Assembly: GCF_023101685.1 (NCBI RefSeq)
Contig: NZ_CP082164.1
Span: 1,674,001-1,738,000, forward strand
Direction of reading: 5' to 3'
From: Bradyrhizobium sp. 186
GTDB taxonomy: Bacteria; Pseudomonadota; Alphaproteobacteria; Rhizobiales; Xanthobacteraceae
DNA: 64,000 bases
Positions 35,767-45,174 of the stretch are shown one piece after another. A model generated the notes under the pieces. That model had not been told where the DNA came from, did not search any database, and worked only from the letters and a program-made list of their open reading frames with translations. The position numbers were made by a program, and so were the translations under genes. Each line of letters starts with the position of its first letter. Within the stretch, counting starts at the first letter, position 1.

Positions 35767-37125
35767 ATGACGACATTGCTCCGAAGTCTCTCGAAGAATC
35801 TCACCGTGCAGGTCTTGCTGGCACTCTTGTTGGGCGCAGCACTGGGTGTGCTTTGGCCCGCTGTCGGAGTCTCGATGCAGATGTTGAGCGACATCTTCAT
35901 CAAGCTAATCAAGATGGTCATTCCGCCAATCGCGTTTCTCACGATCGTTATCGGCGTTGCGGAAGTGCGTGACTTGCGTCGGTTGGGGCGCGTGGGCGGG
36001 CAAGCGCTGATCTACTTTGAGGTAGTCTCGACGATTGCTCTGGTCGTCGGCATGATCGTTATGAACGTCCTGAAGCCGGGCGCCGGCTTCGACAAGGCCG
36101 CCGTCGGCAGCCAGGCCGTCGACATATCCAAATATAAAGCGGCTCCCGTTGGGTCTTATTTTTTCGACTTCCTGTCTGGCATCGTTCCTGACAACGCGGT
36201 GGCGGCTTTTGCGAAGGGCGATCTGCTCCAAATCGTCTTCTTCGGAGTATTGTTCGGCTGTGCGGCCGTTCTAGTCGGTGATCGAGCGAGGCCCTTTGTT
36301 TTGGTGGCCCAGTCCGCGAACGATATTCTGTTCAAGATCGTCGGGATGATCATGCGGCTCGCGCCAATCGGCGCATTCGGCGCCATGGCGTTTACCGTAG
36401 GCCGCTACGGCCTCGGATCAATCCTTGTTCTGGGCCATATGCTGGTTGCCGTCTACGCGACCTGCATCATCTTCATGTTCGTCGTGCTCGGCGCGGTTGC
36501 CCGATTGAATGGCTTCAGCTTCGTTCGCTTTCTGCGCTACATGGCCGACGAGGCCCTCATCGTCCTCGGGACCTGCTCCTCAGAAAGCGTGCTGCCGCGG
36601 CTGATGGACAAGCTTTCACAGTTGGGATGTTCACGATCGAGCGTCGGACTCGTCCTTCCGATCGGTTACTCGTTCAATGCCGATGGCACTGCGATCTACC
36701 TTTCGATGGCTGCTCTTTTTATTGCGCAGGCTTATGGGATCGAAATGACCGTATTGCAACAGATCGGACTTCTGTTGTTGCTTCTCATCACCTCCAAGGG
36801 CTCCGGCTCGGTCGCGGGATCGGGGTTTGTGGTTCTCGCAGCGACACTCTCTGCCACGCATGTGTTGCCCGTGGAGGGACTCGCGTTGCTGATTGGTATC
36901 GATCGCTTCATGTCGGAAGCCAGATCCGTGACGAACATCATCGGAAATGGCGTCGCGACCGTCGTCGTTTCAAAAATGAGCGCAGAATTCGATCCGGCGC
37001 AGGCCGATTCTGCTTATGCGCAGCGGTTTGGTGCGGGGGTGAAGTTTAACCTCAAACCCTTTGTGACTTCTGCCGACCAAGAGGTGGTCCCGGCAGCGTC
37101 GATGATATCGCCGCAGCCGGACTAA
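35767..37125 (+). CDS. Dicarboxylate/amino acid:cation symporter (DAACS family)
   Basis: About 452 residues, inner membrane, with eight main hydrophobic segments and two re-entrant hairpins typical of DctA/GltP. Signature regions: IKMVIPPIAFLTIVIGV, TCSSESVLPRLMDK (serine-rich hairpin), YSFNADGTAIYLSMAALFIAQ, and DRFMSEARSVTNIIGNGVATVVVSK. It imports a C4-dicarboxylate, amino acid or analogue with protons or sodium. Its place between trxB and the thioredoxin fusion suggests it brings in the cluster's substrate. Confidence 0.92.
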   Translation: MTTLLRSLSKNLTVQVLLALLLGAALGVLWPAVGVSMQMLSDIFIKLIKMVIPPIAFLTIVIGVAEVRDLRRLGRVGGQALIYFEVVSTIALVVGMIVMNVLKPGAGFDKAAVGSQAVDISKYKAAPVGSYFFDFLSGIVPDNAVAAFAKGDLLQIVFFGVLFGCAAVLVGDRARPFVLVAQSANDILFKIVGMIMRLAPIGAFGAMAFTVGRYGLGSILVLGHMLVAVYATCIIFMFVVLGAVARLNGFSFVRFLRYMADEALIVLGTCSSESVLPRLMDKLSQLGCSRSSVGLVLPIGYSFNADGTAIYLSMAALFIAQAYGIEMTVLQQIGLLLLLLITSKGSGSVAGSGFVVLAATLSATHVLPVEGLALLIGIDRFMSEARSVTNIIGNGVATVVVSKMSAEFDPAQADSAYAQRFGAGVKFNLKPFVTSADQEVVPAASMISPQPD

Positions 37126-37214
37126 AAAATAGCGTCGACTTTGCAATTGACCAAGGGCGGTGATCTTGCGGCAATCGCGAGCGGACACACCCCCGATCTA
37201 AGAGTAGGGAGACC

Positions 37215-38666
37215 ATGACCGTGGATATCAGCGAGCGACAGCAGGATGGTGTTTTGATCTTCGCCAAACGCGAATGCGAGACCTGCCAAATGGTCGAACC
37301 GGTATTTGGGCAGATTGCCGACAACCTACCGACCGTCATCTATACGCAGGACGATCCGACCTTTCCGTCGTGCGTCGCAGCAATTGACGATACGTCGCTC
37401 GAATCGTCTTTCTCGTTCGATATCGAAGCCGTTCCGACGCTCGTCCGCATAAGAGATGGTAAGGAGATCGCGCGAACCTACGGTTGGAATCGTCACGATT
37501 GGGAGACGATTACGGGTCTCAAAGCTCTTGGAGAGGGCTTGCCCGACATGCGGCCCGGGTGCGGCTCGAAATCACGGGAGCCGGGCGTTCACGACGCCTT
37601 GCGCGCGAAGTACGGTAAGCTTGACTACAAGTCGCGGCAGATCCGGCTCGGCGAGTGGGATGACGATATCGAAGCTTGCTTCGATCGAGGTTTCAGCGAC
37701 GGGCTGCCGGTAGTTCCACCGACCGACGTTCGCATTTTGCGCATGCTTGAAGGGACGACACGCAAGCCCGACGAGATCATCGGCGACGTTCCCCCCAATC
37801 TCTCACCCATCACCGTCGAGAAGGTCGCGATCAACGCGGTAATGGCCGGCTGCCGGCCCGAATATATGCCGGTCGTTCTGACCGCACTCGAGGCAGCGTT
37901 GGATCCGCTCTTCACGATGCACGGTCTGTTGTGCACGACGTGCTTCTCCGGCCCCATTGTCGTTGTAAATGGACCGATTGCTCGCGAGATCGGCATGAAC
38001 TCTGGCATCAATTGTCTTGGCCAGGGTAACCGCGCCAACGCAACCATCGGCCGGGCGCTTCAATTGATCATTCGCAACGTCGGGGGCGGCCGTCCGGGAG
38101 AGCTCGACCGTGCCGTGCTGGGAGGTCCTGGCAAATATACATTCTGCTTCACGGAGGATGAGTCCGATCCAACATGGATGCCGCTCTCGGTCGCGCGTGG
38201 GATCGGACGTGACAAGAATGCGGTTACGCTTTTCCAAGGTGACGGAATTCAAGGGTTCCTAGACCAGCGATCACGAACTCCCGAAGAACTCACGAAATCG
38301 CTGGCCATGTCCTTGCTCGCGGTCGGACATCCCAAGCTGTGCGAATTCACAAACGCCATGCTGGTTCTGGTGCCCGAGCACTATGCGATCTTCCGCGAAG
38401 CCGGATGGGACCGCGGACGTATCACCGAGGAGCTCCACAGGGCAATGGTACGTCCCGGAAAGGATGTGATCCAAGGCGCACATGGTGTCGGCGAAGGCAT
38501 CGACCGAAAGCGGGTCGACGAAATGGTCAACAAGTTCTGGCCTGAAGGCCTCCTGATCGTTCAGGCTGGTGGACAGGCGGGCTTGTTCTCAGCGATCTGC
38601 GCCGGTTGGACCGGTGGCCGTTTCCGGAATGAATCAAAGCCAGTCACCAGGGAGATTACCATATGA
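37215..38666 (+). CDS. Thioredoxin-domain fusion protein, uncharacterised C-terminal domain
   Basis: 483 residues. Residues 1-110 form a thioredoxin-like domain with CETC (Cys21, Cys24) and a cis-Pro segment (AVPTLVRI). Residues 140-480 form a domain I do not recognise functionally, with conserved-looking DGLPVVPPT, a second CxxC (CTTC, Cys240 and Cys243) in LLCTTCFSGPIVVVNGP, and SGINCLGQGNRANATIG. It has no signal peptide, so it is cytoplasmic. Its stop overlaps the start of the CGSC protein gene (ATGA), implying tight coupling and probably a complex. A dithiol relay from TrxB through CETC to CTTC and on to the partner is plausible but untested. Confidence 0.75.
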   Translation: MTVDISERQQDGVLIFAKRECETCQMVEPVFGQIADNLPTVIYTQDDPTFPSCVAAIDDTSLESSFSFDIEAVPTLVRIRDGKEIARTYGWNRHDWETITGLKALGEGLPDMRPGCGSKSREPGVHDALRAKYGKLDYKSRQIRLGEWDDDIEACFDRGFSDGLPVVPPTDVRILRMLEGTTRKPDEIIGDVPPNLSPITVEKVAINAVMAGCRPEYMPVVLTALEAALDPLFTMHGLLCTTCFSGPIVVVNGPIAREIGMNSGINCLGQGNRANATIGRALQLIIRNVGGGRPGELDRAVLGGPGKYTFCFTEDESDPTWMPLSVARGIGRDKNAVTLFQGDGIQGFLDQRSRTPEELTKSLAMSLLAVGHPKLCEFTNAMLVLVPEHYAIFREAGWDRGRITEELHRAMVRPGKDVIQGAHGVGEGIDRKRVDEMVNKFWPEGLLIVQAGGQAGLFSAICAGWTGGRFRNESKPVTREITI

Positions 38667-39217
38667 GATACGGAGTGAGTTTCCGCGACCCCACGGCCGA
38701 ATCGGCCTCGGCGTTGCGGGATCGTGTAGCGCCGCTCGAGACCATCAACGGTAAGACAATTGCGCTCATGGATATCGGGAAGATGCGTGGCGACGAGTTC
38801 ATCGACCGTCTCGAGCAGCTTTGCGCCGAACGCGGCATCAAGACCCTCCGATACAAGAAGCCCACGAATACCCGGGTCGCTCCTCGTGAAATGATCAAGG
38901 ACATTGCCGAAAACTGTGATGCGGTCATCATTGCGCTGTCGGATTGCGGATCGTGCACGTCATGCTCAACGCATGATTTGAATGATCTCGATAAGAAAGG
39001 CCTTGCCGGGGTTAGTGTCCTGACGACTGAATTTCGGCAGGCGTTCGAGTCCCAGAAAGCATCGATCGGTCTGGATGGTGCCGCGGTGTACGTGGCGCAT
39101 CCTCTTCAGAATAGAACCACGGCAGAACTCCATCGGTGGGCCGAAGCCGCGGTAGATGAGATTCTGCAGATGATCGCGCGAGATCAGTCCAAGACGAAAA
39201 TGCGCGAAACGGCCTAA
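38663..39217 (+). CDS. UGSC-family protein with Cys in place of Sec
   Basis: A 184-residue cytoplasmic protein with the motif CGSCTSC (Cys95, Cys98, Cys101). Selenoprotein relatives carry UGSC at this place; here the first codon is TGC. The surrounding fold looks Rossmann-like (KTIALMDIGK near 31, DAVIIALSDCGSC near 86). The family has no assigned reaction known to me. Overlap with the thioredoxin-fusion gene and the nearby trxB suggest that its thiols are re-reduced by thioredoxin, by analogy with glycine- and proline-reductase-type systems. Confidence 0.75.
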   Translation: MRYGVSFRDPTAESASALRDRVAPLETINGKTIALMDIGKMRGDEFIDRLEQLCAERGIKTLRYKKPTNTRVAPREMIKDIAENCDAVIIALSDCGSCTSCSTHDLNDLDKKGLAGVSVLTTEFRQAFESQKASIGLDGAAVYVAHPLQNRTTAELHRWAEAAVDEILQMIARDQSKTKMRETA

Positions 39218-39247
39218 GGGGGCGCGTGCATTGAAAGACTGCATTTT

Positions 39248-39274
39248 CCGAACTCGGCTCCTGGCTGAGTTCGG
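39248..39274 (+). other. Hairpin after the CGSC gene
   Basis: Arms CCGAACTC and GAGTTCGG with an 11-base loop, 30 bases past the stop. No T run follows, so it may be an mRNA-stabilising or weak termination structure. Confidence 0.4.
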
Positions 39275-39339
39275 CGGGCGACCACCTGCTCTTTGAACGA
39301 AAAATGGCGGCCTCGGTGGTTTCTAGTGTGACAGCCCAT

Positions 39340-39358
39340 TGTTCCAGTTTCTGGAACA
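39340..39358. promoter_or_regulatory. Inverted repeat TGTTCCAG-TTT-CTGGAACA
   Basis: Perfect 8-base arms around TTT, about 120 bases before the SDR gene at 39476. The half-site CTGGAA is the one in the GntR operators but in everted order. A candidate operator for a second transcript. Confidence 0.5.
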
Positions 39359-39475
39359 GAACCTGCCGGATGACGGCCATTCGGCGCGTGCCCAACCCGC
39401 ACTAGGTTTGTGGGATCAGACGTGGACCGTCTGGCGGGTGATACTGACGTCGCACGCTGATGAGGTGAGGCAAGC

Positions 39476-40186
39476 ATGGGAACTGAGCAGAAAGTAGTTG
39501 TCATCACCGGTGCATCGCAAGGCTTCGGCGCCGGACTCGTGAAGGCGTACAGCGATCGCAATTACCGCGTGATTGCCAACTCACGCTCCATCAAGCCCAG
39601 CACGGATCCGGACATCTTGACGATCGCGGGCGACGTCGCGGACCCCAAGACGGCTGATCGCATCGTCGAGGAAGGCTTGGCACGTTTCGGACGTATCGAC
39701 ACCCTCATCAACAATGCGGGGATATTCATCGCCAAGCCGCTGATCAATTATACCGAGGAAGATTATGCTTCGGTCGTTGCGATCAATCTTGGAGGCTTCT
39801 TCCGGATCACCAAACGCGTCGCGGCCGAAATGTTGAAGCAAGGCTCCGGCCATATCGTGCAGATTACGACCAGCCTCGTAGATCACGCCAACAGCAATGT
39901 TCCCTCGGTCCTAGCCTCGCTAACCAAGGGTGGGCTGAACGCAGCCACGAAGTCGCTCGCGATCGAGTATGCAAAAAAGGGAGTCCGGGTTAACGCCGTT
40001 GCTCCTGGTGTCATGAAGACGCCAATGCATGCTCCCGAAAAGCATGAATTTCTTGCAAAGCAACATCCTGTCGGGCGGATGGGAGAAATTCAGGACGTCG
40101 TCGACGCGATCCTCTTTCTCGAAAACGCTCCCTTCGTCACCGGCGAGATTTTACACGTCGACGGCGGCCAGAGCGCCGGTCGCTGA
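39476..40186 (+). CDS. SDR-family protein without the catalytic Tyr
   Basis: A 236-residue SDR with cofactor motif TGASQGFGAGL and NNAG. Where classical SDRs have Ser...YxxxK, this reads VPSVLASLTKGGLNA, so the Lys is kept and Ala stands at the Tyr position. C-terminal DGGQSAGR is normal. Either a divergent subfamily with altered chemistry or a protein without dehydrogenase activity. Preceded by GGTGAGG; 259 bases separate it from the CGSC gene. Confidence 0.85.
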   Translation: MGTEQKVVVITGASQGFGAGLVKAYSDRNYRVIANSRSIKPSTDPDILTIAGDVADPKTADRIVEEGLARFGRIDTLINNAGIFIAKPLINYTEEDYASVVAINLGGFFRITKRVAAEMLKQGSGHIVQITTSLVDHANSNVPSVLASLTKGGLNAATKSLAIEYAKKGVRVNAVAPGVMKTPMHAPEKHEFLAKQHPVGRMGEIQDVVDAILFLENAPFVTGEILHVDGGQSAGR

Positions 40187-40263
40187 CCTCTATGGAGCGG
40201 CGGCCGGTGCCAGTTCTCCGGTTCGCTCTTCTGGACCGCGGTTTGGGTTCCCGGGGTATTGGC

Positions 40264-40298
40264 GGACTCAGACCTTTCAACCGGACCGGTACTTCACC
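40264..40298 (+). promoter_or_regulatory. Bipartite motif, copy X
   Basis: GGACTCAGACCTTTCA, five variable bases, then ACCGGTACTTCACC. The same two blocks with the same spacing occur on the opposite strand at 49605-49639 in front of moaA. Here it lies about 180 bases before the CoA-transferase gene. Likely a shared operator or promoter element. Confidence 0.55.
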
Positions 40299-40479
40299 GG
40301 GCAAGCGTCCCGATTTGATAATCGCGGTTCGCCGCTATGAGCTGGGATGCCATCAGCTCGGCGTTGGCGACCCCGGGCCGGTAAAGGCGGAAACGAGCCG
40401 ACGCGAACTCTAACGGAGCGAAATTCCCAGTGTTTGTTCGCGGCGAGAGCACGCCGGCAGCGTCTTGGGAGGAGGTACT

Positions 40480-41745
40480 ATGCAGCGAACACCTATTCAG
40501 GCTTCGAAGAAGGGGCCTCTCGAGGGCATTACGGTTCTTGATTTCTCGCGGGTCTTGGCCGGACCGTATTGCACGATGGTCCTGGCCGATCTCGGTGCGC
40601 GCGTTATCAAGATCGAGAAGTTCGGCACCGGCGACGATACGCGCGCGTTCGGCCCATTCGTCGACGGCGAGTCGGCCTACTTCATGTGCTTCAATCGGGG
40701 CAAGGAGAGCATTGTTCTCGATATCAAGTCGCCGCGCGACAGAGAGTTGCTTGAGCGGCTGCTGGACAAGGCCGATGTGGTCGTCGAGAACTTTCGTCCC
40801 GGCGTCATGGACCGGCTTGGTTATGGCGCCGAACGGCTCGCCAAAACTCACCCGCACATCGTCTATGCGTCGATTTCGGGATTTGGCCATACGGGGCCCT
40901 TCAGTGATCTGCCCGGTTACGACATGGTCGTGCAAGCCATGGGCGGAGTGATGAGCTTGACGGGATGGCCGGACGGCCCGCCGTCGCGTGTCGGGACCAG
41001 CTTTGGTGACCTCGGCGCCGCTCTTTTCGCGACAGTCGGCATCCTTTCCGCTCTTTACAAGCGCGTACAAAACGCACAGGGAACGCGTGTGGATATCGGC
41101 ATGCTTGACTGCCAGGCGGCTCTGATGGAGACGGCTCTCGCACGCTATGACGTGGAAGGTAAGATACCTGGCCGTACCGGCGACAGTCACCCTTCATTGG
41201 CTCCGTTCGAAAGCTTCGCCGCGAAGGACGGGCGCGTCATCATAGCCGCCGGCAACGACACGCTTTTCATGCTCATGGCAGACGCGCTTGGATCGCCTGC
41301 ATTGGCACTGGATCCTCGTTTCATGAGCAATGATCTGCGGTGCAGCAATCGCCCCGCTATGATTGCGACCATCGAGGCGATCACCACGCGCGAGCCTGTT
41401 GAGCACTGGGTCGCAAAACTCAATGAGGCCGGCGTTCCTTGTTCACCGATCAACACGATTGACAAGCTGTTTGATCACCCGCAACTCAAGGCGCGGAACA
41501 TGATCGTGAAGGTGAGAGGTGAGGGCGTCCGTCACATCCGTACTGCCGGCAACCCGATCCGTCTAAGCGGATACGCCGAAAACGATGTCGAAACGCCCGC
41601 CCGTTCGCCGGGCCTTAATCAGCACCGCGAAGCAATTCTGAACGAGCTCATGGCGACACACGGCGCTTATGCGACCGCAGTGGCCGGAGACGTCAACCCT
41701 GACGATGTCGATGCAGTCGGCTCGCTGCCGCGAGCGGCCGAATGA
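40480..41745 (+). CDS. Class III CoA-transferase (CaiB/BaiF)
   Basis: 421 residues, family III CoA-transferase. N-terminal [34 protein letters not shown], and catalytic Asp in [12 protein letters not shown] are all as expected. It transfers CoA between acyl-CoA and free acids. Start set at the ATG at 40480 after GGAGGAGG. Its stop overlaps an ATG leading into the enoyl-CoA hydratase gene, so the two are translated together. Together with the hydratase it suggests that an acid is activated to a CoA thioester and then hydrated or processed. Confidence 0.92.
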   Translation: MQRTPIQASKKGPLEGITVLDFSRVLAGPYCTMVLADLGARVIKIEKFGTGDDTRAFGPFVDGESAYFMCFNRGKESIVLDIKSPRDRELLERLLDKADVVVENFRPGVMDRLGYGAERLAKTHPHIVYASISGFGHTGPFSDLPGYDMVVQAMGGVMSLTGWPDGPPSRVGTSFGDLGAALFATVGILSALYKRVQNAQGTRVDIGMLDCQAALMETALARYDVEGKIPGRTGDSHPSLAPFESFAAKDGRVIIAAGNDTLFMLMADALGSPALALDPRFMSNDLRCSNRPAMIATIEAITTREPVEHWVAKLNEAGVPCSPINTIDKLFDHPQLKARNMIVKVRGEGVRHIRTAGNPIRLSGYAENDVETPARSPGLNQHREAILNELMATHGAYATAVAGDVNPDDVDAVGSLPRAAE

Positions 41746-41777
41746 CACGGGCATCTCCCAAACTTAGGAAACAGGCC

Positions 41778-42626
41778 ATGAGCAATACTGTCGCGCCCAT
41801 CCGTAAGGACGACCCATCCTCCTCGGAACAGCCTGCCGTAACGCCCGAGAAGAGCTCGCCGCAGACGATTATCGTGGAGCGCCGCGATCGTGTAGGTCTC
41901 ATTACCTTGAACCGGCCAAAGAGTTTGAATGCCTTGAATGGTCAATTGGCGATTGAGACGTTGGCGGCATTGAAGGCCTTCGACGCCGACGATCGGGTCG
42001 GAGCGGTCGTGATCACTGGCAGTGCGCGCGCCTTTGCGGCCGGGGCAGATATCGCAGAAATGGCCGAGAAGCCCTTCACCGATTTCTACATGAATGATTT
42101 TCTCGGACCCTGGGATGACGTCAAATCCATTTCCAAGCCGATCATAGCGGCGGTCGGCGGGTTTGCGCTTGGTGGCGGCTGTGAGCTGGCGCTGCTCTGC
42201 GATTTCATTATTGCATCGGAAGACGCTCAATTCGGCCAACCGGAGATCAAGCTCGGTATCTTGCCCGGTATTGGAGGGTCACAGCGGCTAACCCGTGCGG
42301 TCGGCAAATCGCTTGCCATGGATCTCGTTCTGACCGGCCGTACCATTGGAGCCGCCGAGGCGAAGGCTGTCGGTCTCGTTGCGCGAGTCGTCCCAAGCAG
42401 CGATCTTCTACAGGTTGCGCTGGAAGCCGCGCATACCATCGCCGGCTACAACGCGCCGGCCGTCAAGATGGCCAAGGAAGCCGTTAATCGTGCGTTCGAA
42501 GGACCGCTTTCGGAAGGGCTGCGGCATGAACGTCTTCTGTTTCAGGCAGCGTTTGCGACCGAAGGGCAGAAGGAAGGCATGAACGCCTTCGTCAACAAGC
42601 GGGCGCCGGTCTTTCGCCACCGCTGA
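41778..42626 (+). CDS. Enoyl-CoA hydratase/isomerase
   Basis: About 282 residues of the crotonase family. Oxyanion-hole segment [14 protein letters not shown] and [16 protein letters not shown], and the second acidic position in [20 protein letters not shown], so both catalytic Glu positions are filled. The reading frame is open from an ATG at 41742 that overlaps the CoA-transferase stop; 41778 is preferred because AGGAAA lies upstream and the N terminus is already long. Predicted cytoplasmic. Confidence 0.92.
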   Translation: MSNTVAPIRKDDPSSSEQPAVTPEKSSPQTIIVERRDRVGLITLNRPKSLNALNGQLAIETLAALKAFDADDRVGAVVITGSARAFAAGADIAEMAEKPFTDFYMNDFLGPWDDVKSISKPIIAAVGGFALGGGCELALLCDFIIASEDAQFGQPEIKLGILPGIGGSQRLTRAVGKSLAMDLVLTGRTIGAAEAKAVGLVARVVPSSDLLQVALEAAHTIAGYNAPAVKMAKEAVNRAFEGPLSEGLRHERLLFQAAFATEGQKEGMNAFVNKRAPVFRHR

Positions 42627-42703
42627 CCGCTCGCTGTTCCGGGTGGTGCGGTCTGTGATCCGGACGCGCAAGCCCTGCGTGGGGCGCACCACGACCCCCA
42701 ACA

Positions 42704-44338
42704 ATGGAGAAGACGGTGGTTTCCAGCACTGAACTGGATGGCGACTACGACTACATTGTCGTGGGAGCTGGGTCTGCCGGGTGCGTTGTCGCCAACCGAT
42801 TGTCGACCGATAAAAGGAAACGGGTTCTTGTCCTGGAAGCCGGCGGCAAGGACAACTGGATCTGGTTTCACATTCCGGTTGGCTATCTGTTCGCGATCGG
42901 CAATCCGCGTTCGGATTGGATGTTCGAGACCGAAACCGAAGCGGGGCTGAACGGCCGTTCCCTTAAATATCCGCGCGGCAAGGTGATTGGCGGCTCGTCC
43001 GCGATCAATGCCATGATTGCCATGCGCGGACAGGCGTCGGACTATGATCACTGGCGCCAACTCGGTCTCACCGGCTGGGGGTGGGACGATGTCCGTCCGG
43101 TGTTCAAGCGCCTCGATGACCATTTCCTGGGTGAATCTGAGCATCATGGCGTCGGCGGCGAGTGGCGCGTGGAACGGCCAGGTGTGAAGTGGGATATCCT
43201 CGATAGCGTGGCGAAAGCGGCAGTCGAGATGGGCATCCCAGCGACGACCGATTTCAACACCGGAGATAATACCGGTGTCGGCTACTTCCACGTCAATCAG
43301 AAGCGAGGCTTTCGCTGGTCATCGGCGCGCGGCTTCCTCAAGCCAGTACTTCATCGTACCAATCTGCGCCTCGAAACAGGCGTTTTGGTCGAGAAGGTGC
43401 TGTTCGACGGCAAGCGTGCTGTGGGTGTCCGATTCCAGCAGCATGGGCGGACGACCGATGTTCGTGCGAAAGCCGAGGTGATCCTATGTGCCGGCTCGGT
43501 CGGTTCGCCCCAGATCCTTCAACTATCCGGCGTCGGACCGGCTGAATGGCTCGGCGAACTTGGCATTGCCACCGTCGCCGACAGGTCTGGTGTTGGCCGT
43601 AATCTGCAAGACCACCTACAGCAAAGAGCGATCTACCGGGTACACGGCGCCAAGACACTCAACGAGACCTATCACTCGCCGATTGGACGAGCACTGATGG
43701 GACTCGAATATGCACTGTTTCGGCGCGGTCCTCTTACGATGGCGCCGTCCCAGCTTGGGATCTTTACAACCTCATCGTCCCACTTCGATCGTCCAAACAT
43801 CGAGTTTCACGTTCAGCCTCTCTCGCTCAATAAGTTTGGCGAGCCGTTGCACCGCTTTCCTGCGATCACGGTCGCGGCCTGCAATCTCCGGCCGACGTCC
43901 CGCGGTACCATCCGGCTGCGCTCGGTGGATCCTTCGGCGAAGCCCATTATCGCGCCGAACTATCTTTCGACCGACGACGATCGCCGCGTGGCGGCCGACG
44001 CCATTCGCGTTACACGCCGTCTGATGAAGCAAGCGGCGCTCCGCCGTTTCCGCCCTGAGGAGTTTATCCCAGGCTTGTCGGTTGATGACAGCGAGAGCGC
44101 TCTTGCCAAGGCCGCCGGCGATATCGGAACGACCATCTTTCATCCGGTTGGCACAGCGAAGATGGGCTTGGAGCACGATCCGCTCGCGGTTGTGGATCGG
44201 CACCTGCGCGTGATTGGTCTGGATGGGTTGCGCGTTATCGATGCGTCGGTGATGCCGACGATAACTTCGGGCAACACGAATACGCCGACAATCATGATTG
44301 CCGACAAAGGCGCAAACTTTGTTCTGTGGGATGCCTAG
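42704..44338 (+). CDS. GMC-family FAD oxidoreductase
   Basis: 544 residues of the glucose-methanol-choline oxidoreductase family. FAD motif DYIVVGAGSAGCVVANRLS, second signature GSVGSPQILQLSGVGP, active-site His in TIFHPVGTAKMG and Asn in GNTNTPTIMIADKGA. It oxidises an alcohol group. Last gene of the + strand cluster, 78 bases after the hydratase, ended by a large hairpin. The substrate may be the hydroxy product of the preceding steps. Confidence 0.92.
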   Translation: MEKTVVSSTELDGDYDYIVVGAGSAGCVVANRLSTDKRKRVLVLEAGGKDNWIWFHIPVGYLFAIGNPRSDWMFETETEAGLNGRSLKYPRGKVIGGSSAINAMIAMRGQASDYDHWRQLGLTGWGWDDVRPVFKRLDDHFLGESEHHGVGGEWRVERPGVKWDILDSVAKAAVEMGIPATTDFNTGDNTGVGYFHVNQKRGFRWSSARGFLKPVLHRTNLRLETGVLVEKVLFDGKRAVGVRFQQHGRTTDVRAKAEVILCAGSVGSPQILQLSGVGPAEWLGELGIATVADRSGVGRNLQDHLQQRAIYRVHGAKTLNETYHSPIGRALMGLEYALFRRGPLTMAPSQLGIFTTSSSHFDRPNIEFHVQPLSLNKFGEPLHRFPAITVAACNLRPTSRGTIRLRSVDPSAKPIIAPNYLSTDDDRRVAADAIRVTRRLMKQAALRRFRPEEFIPGLSVDDSESALAKAAGDIGTTIFHPVGTAKMGLEHDPLAVVDRHLRVIGLDGLRVIDASVMPTITSGNTNTPTIMIADKGANFVLWDA

Positions 44339-44432
44339 ATCGGCGCTGACGGTCCCTTAGAACCCGGCGGAAGGCGGATCCAGGTGCTCTTCGGAAAAGG
44401 TCATATTTCGCGGAGAGGAGCTTCAAATGAAC

Positions 44433-44497
44433 CCTGCCAAGAGCCGTAGCCCACGAGATCGACACCCTGTCGATCTCGTGGAGGCCTCTTGGGCAGG
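44433..44497. terminator. Long hairpin between convergent genes
   Basis: A perfect 14-base stem (44451-44464 with 44468-44481, loop CCC) extended outward by an 11/12-base stem with one bulge (CCTGCCAAGAG with CTCTTGGGCAGG). It lies between stops at 44338 (+) and 44505 (-) and could end both transcripts. Confidence 0.6.
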
Positions 44498-44504
44498 TCA
44501 TAAA

Positions 44505-44879
44505 TCAGCTGTGAAGGTGGAAGACCTTGTTCATGATTTGCCACTTCCCATCTGTCTTCAGCAGCGTGAACATGTCGGTGAAGCGCGATCCCTTCCAGTT
44601 GTCGATCTCCAGGCGCACGTTCGCGATCGTGCCGACGATGTCGATTTCCGAAATGCGAGATTGGATTCCGGTGGCGGCACCGTTCTTGTCGTTCCAGTCG
44701 AACAATCCCTGAATAGGGCCTGCAAACAAGTCGGATCCGACGTACCCGAAGATCGTAGCATCCTTGTGAAAGGCGGGTTTCATATCGCTTCCCTTGCCCG
44801 ACTTGGCGCCGTCCAGATAGTGTTGAACGACCTTCGTGATGGCTTCATAGTCGCTCAAATTCGTAGCTGTGCCACTCAT
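44505..44879 (-). CDS. NTF2-like (SnoaL/lumazine-binding-like) protein
   Basis: 124 residues from the ATG at 44879, which follows AAGGGAG; upstream in-frame starts lack a site. NTF2-like fold with VVQHYLDGAKSGKGSDMKPAFHKDATIFGYVG and the C-terminal strand WQIMNKVFHLH. Proteins like this are often annotated as lumazine-binding or polyketide-cyclase-like; activity unknown. Transcribed toward the GMC gene. Confidence 0.75.
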   Translation of the reverse strand: MSGTATNLSDYEAITKVVQHYLDGAKSGKGSDMKPAFHKDATIFGYVGSDLFAGPIQGLFDWNDKNGAATGIQSRISEIDIVGTIANVRLEIDNWKGSRFTDMFTLLKTDGKWQIMNKVFHLHS

Positions 44880-45174
44880 CCTTTGCTCCCTTGTGATATC
44901 TAGCAGCAGCGCCATGGCCGTAGTGGAAAACACCCGCCGGCGCCCCTAACTGCCGGCGCCGTCGCAGTAGGAGCTCGCCCGCAATTTCCAACCACAAACT
45001 AGTGGGACACGAGTGCTCCTCACAGCGCCGGTGCGGGCAAAGCCGATGGTACCGGTTCACGGCGAATGTTGAGCAGGTTGGCGCTCTCTCAGCGCAGCGG
45101 ACGACAACGCGCGCTCAGTCCGCGCAAGCGCGTCTGGCGGAGGAGCTAGAGATCATGGCCCTTCCCAGAGAGCG

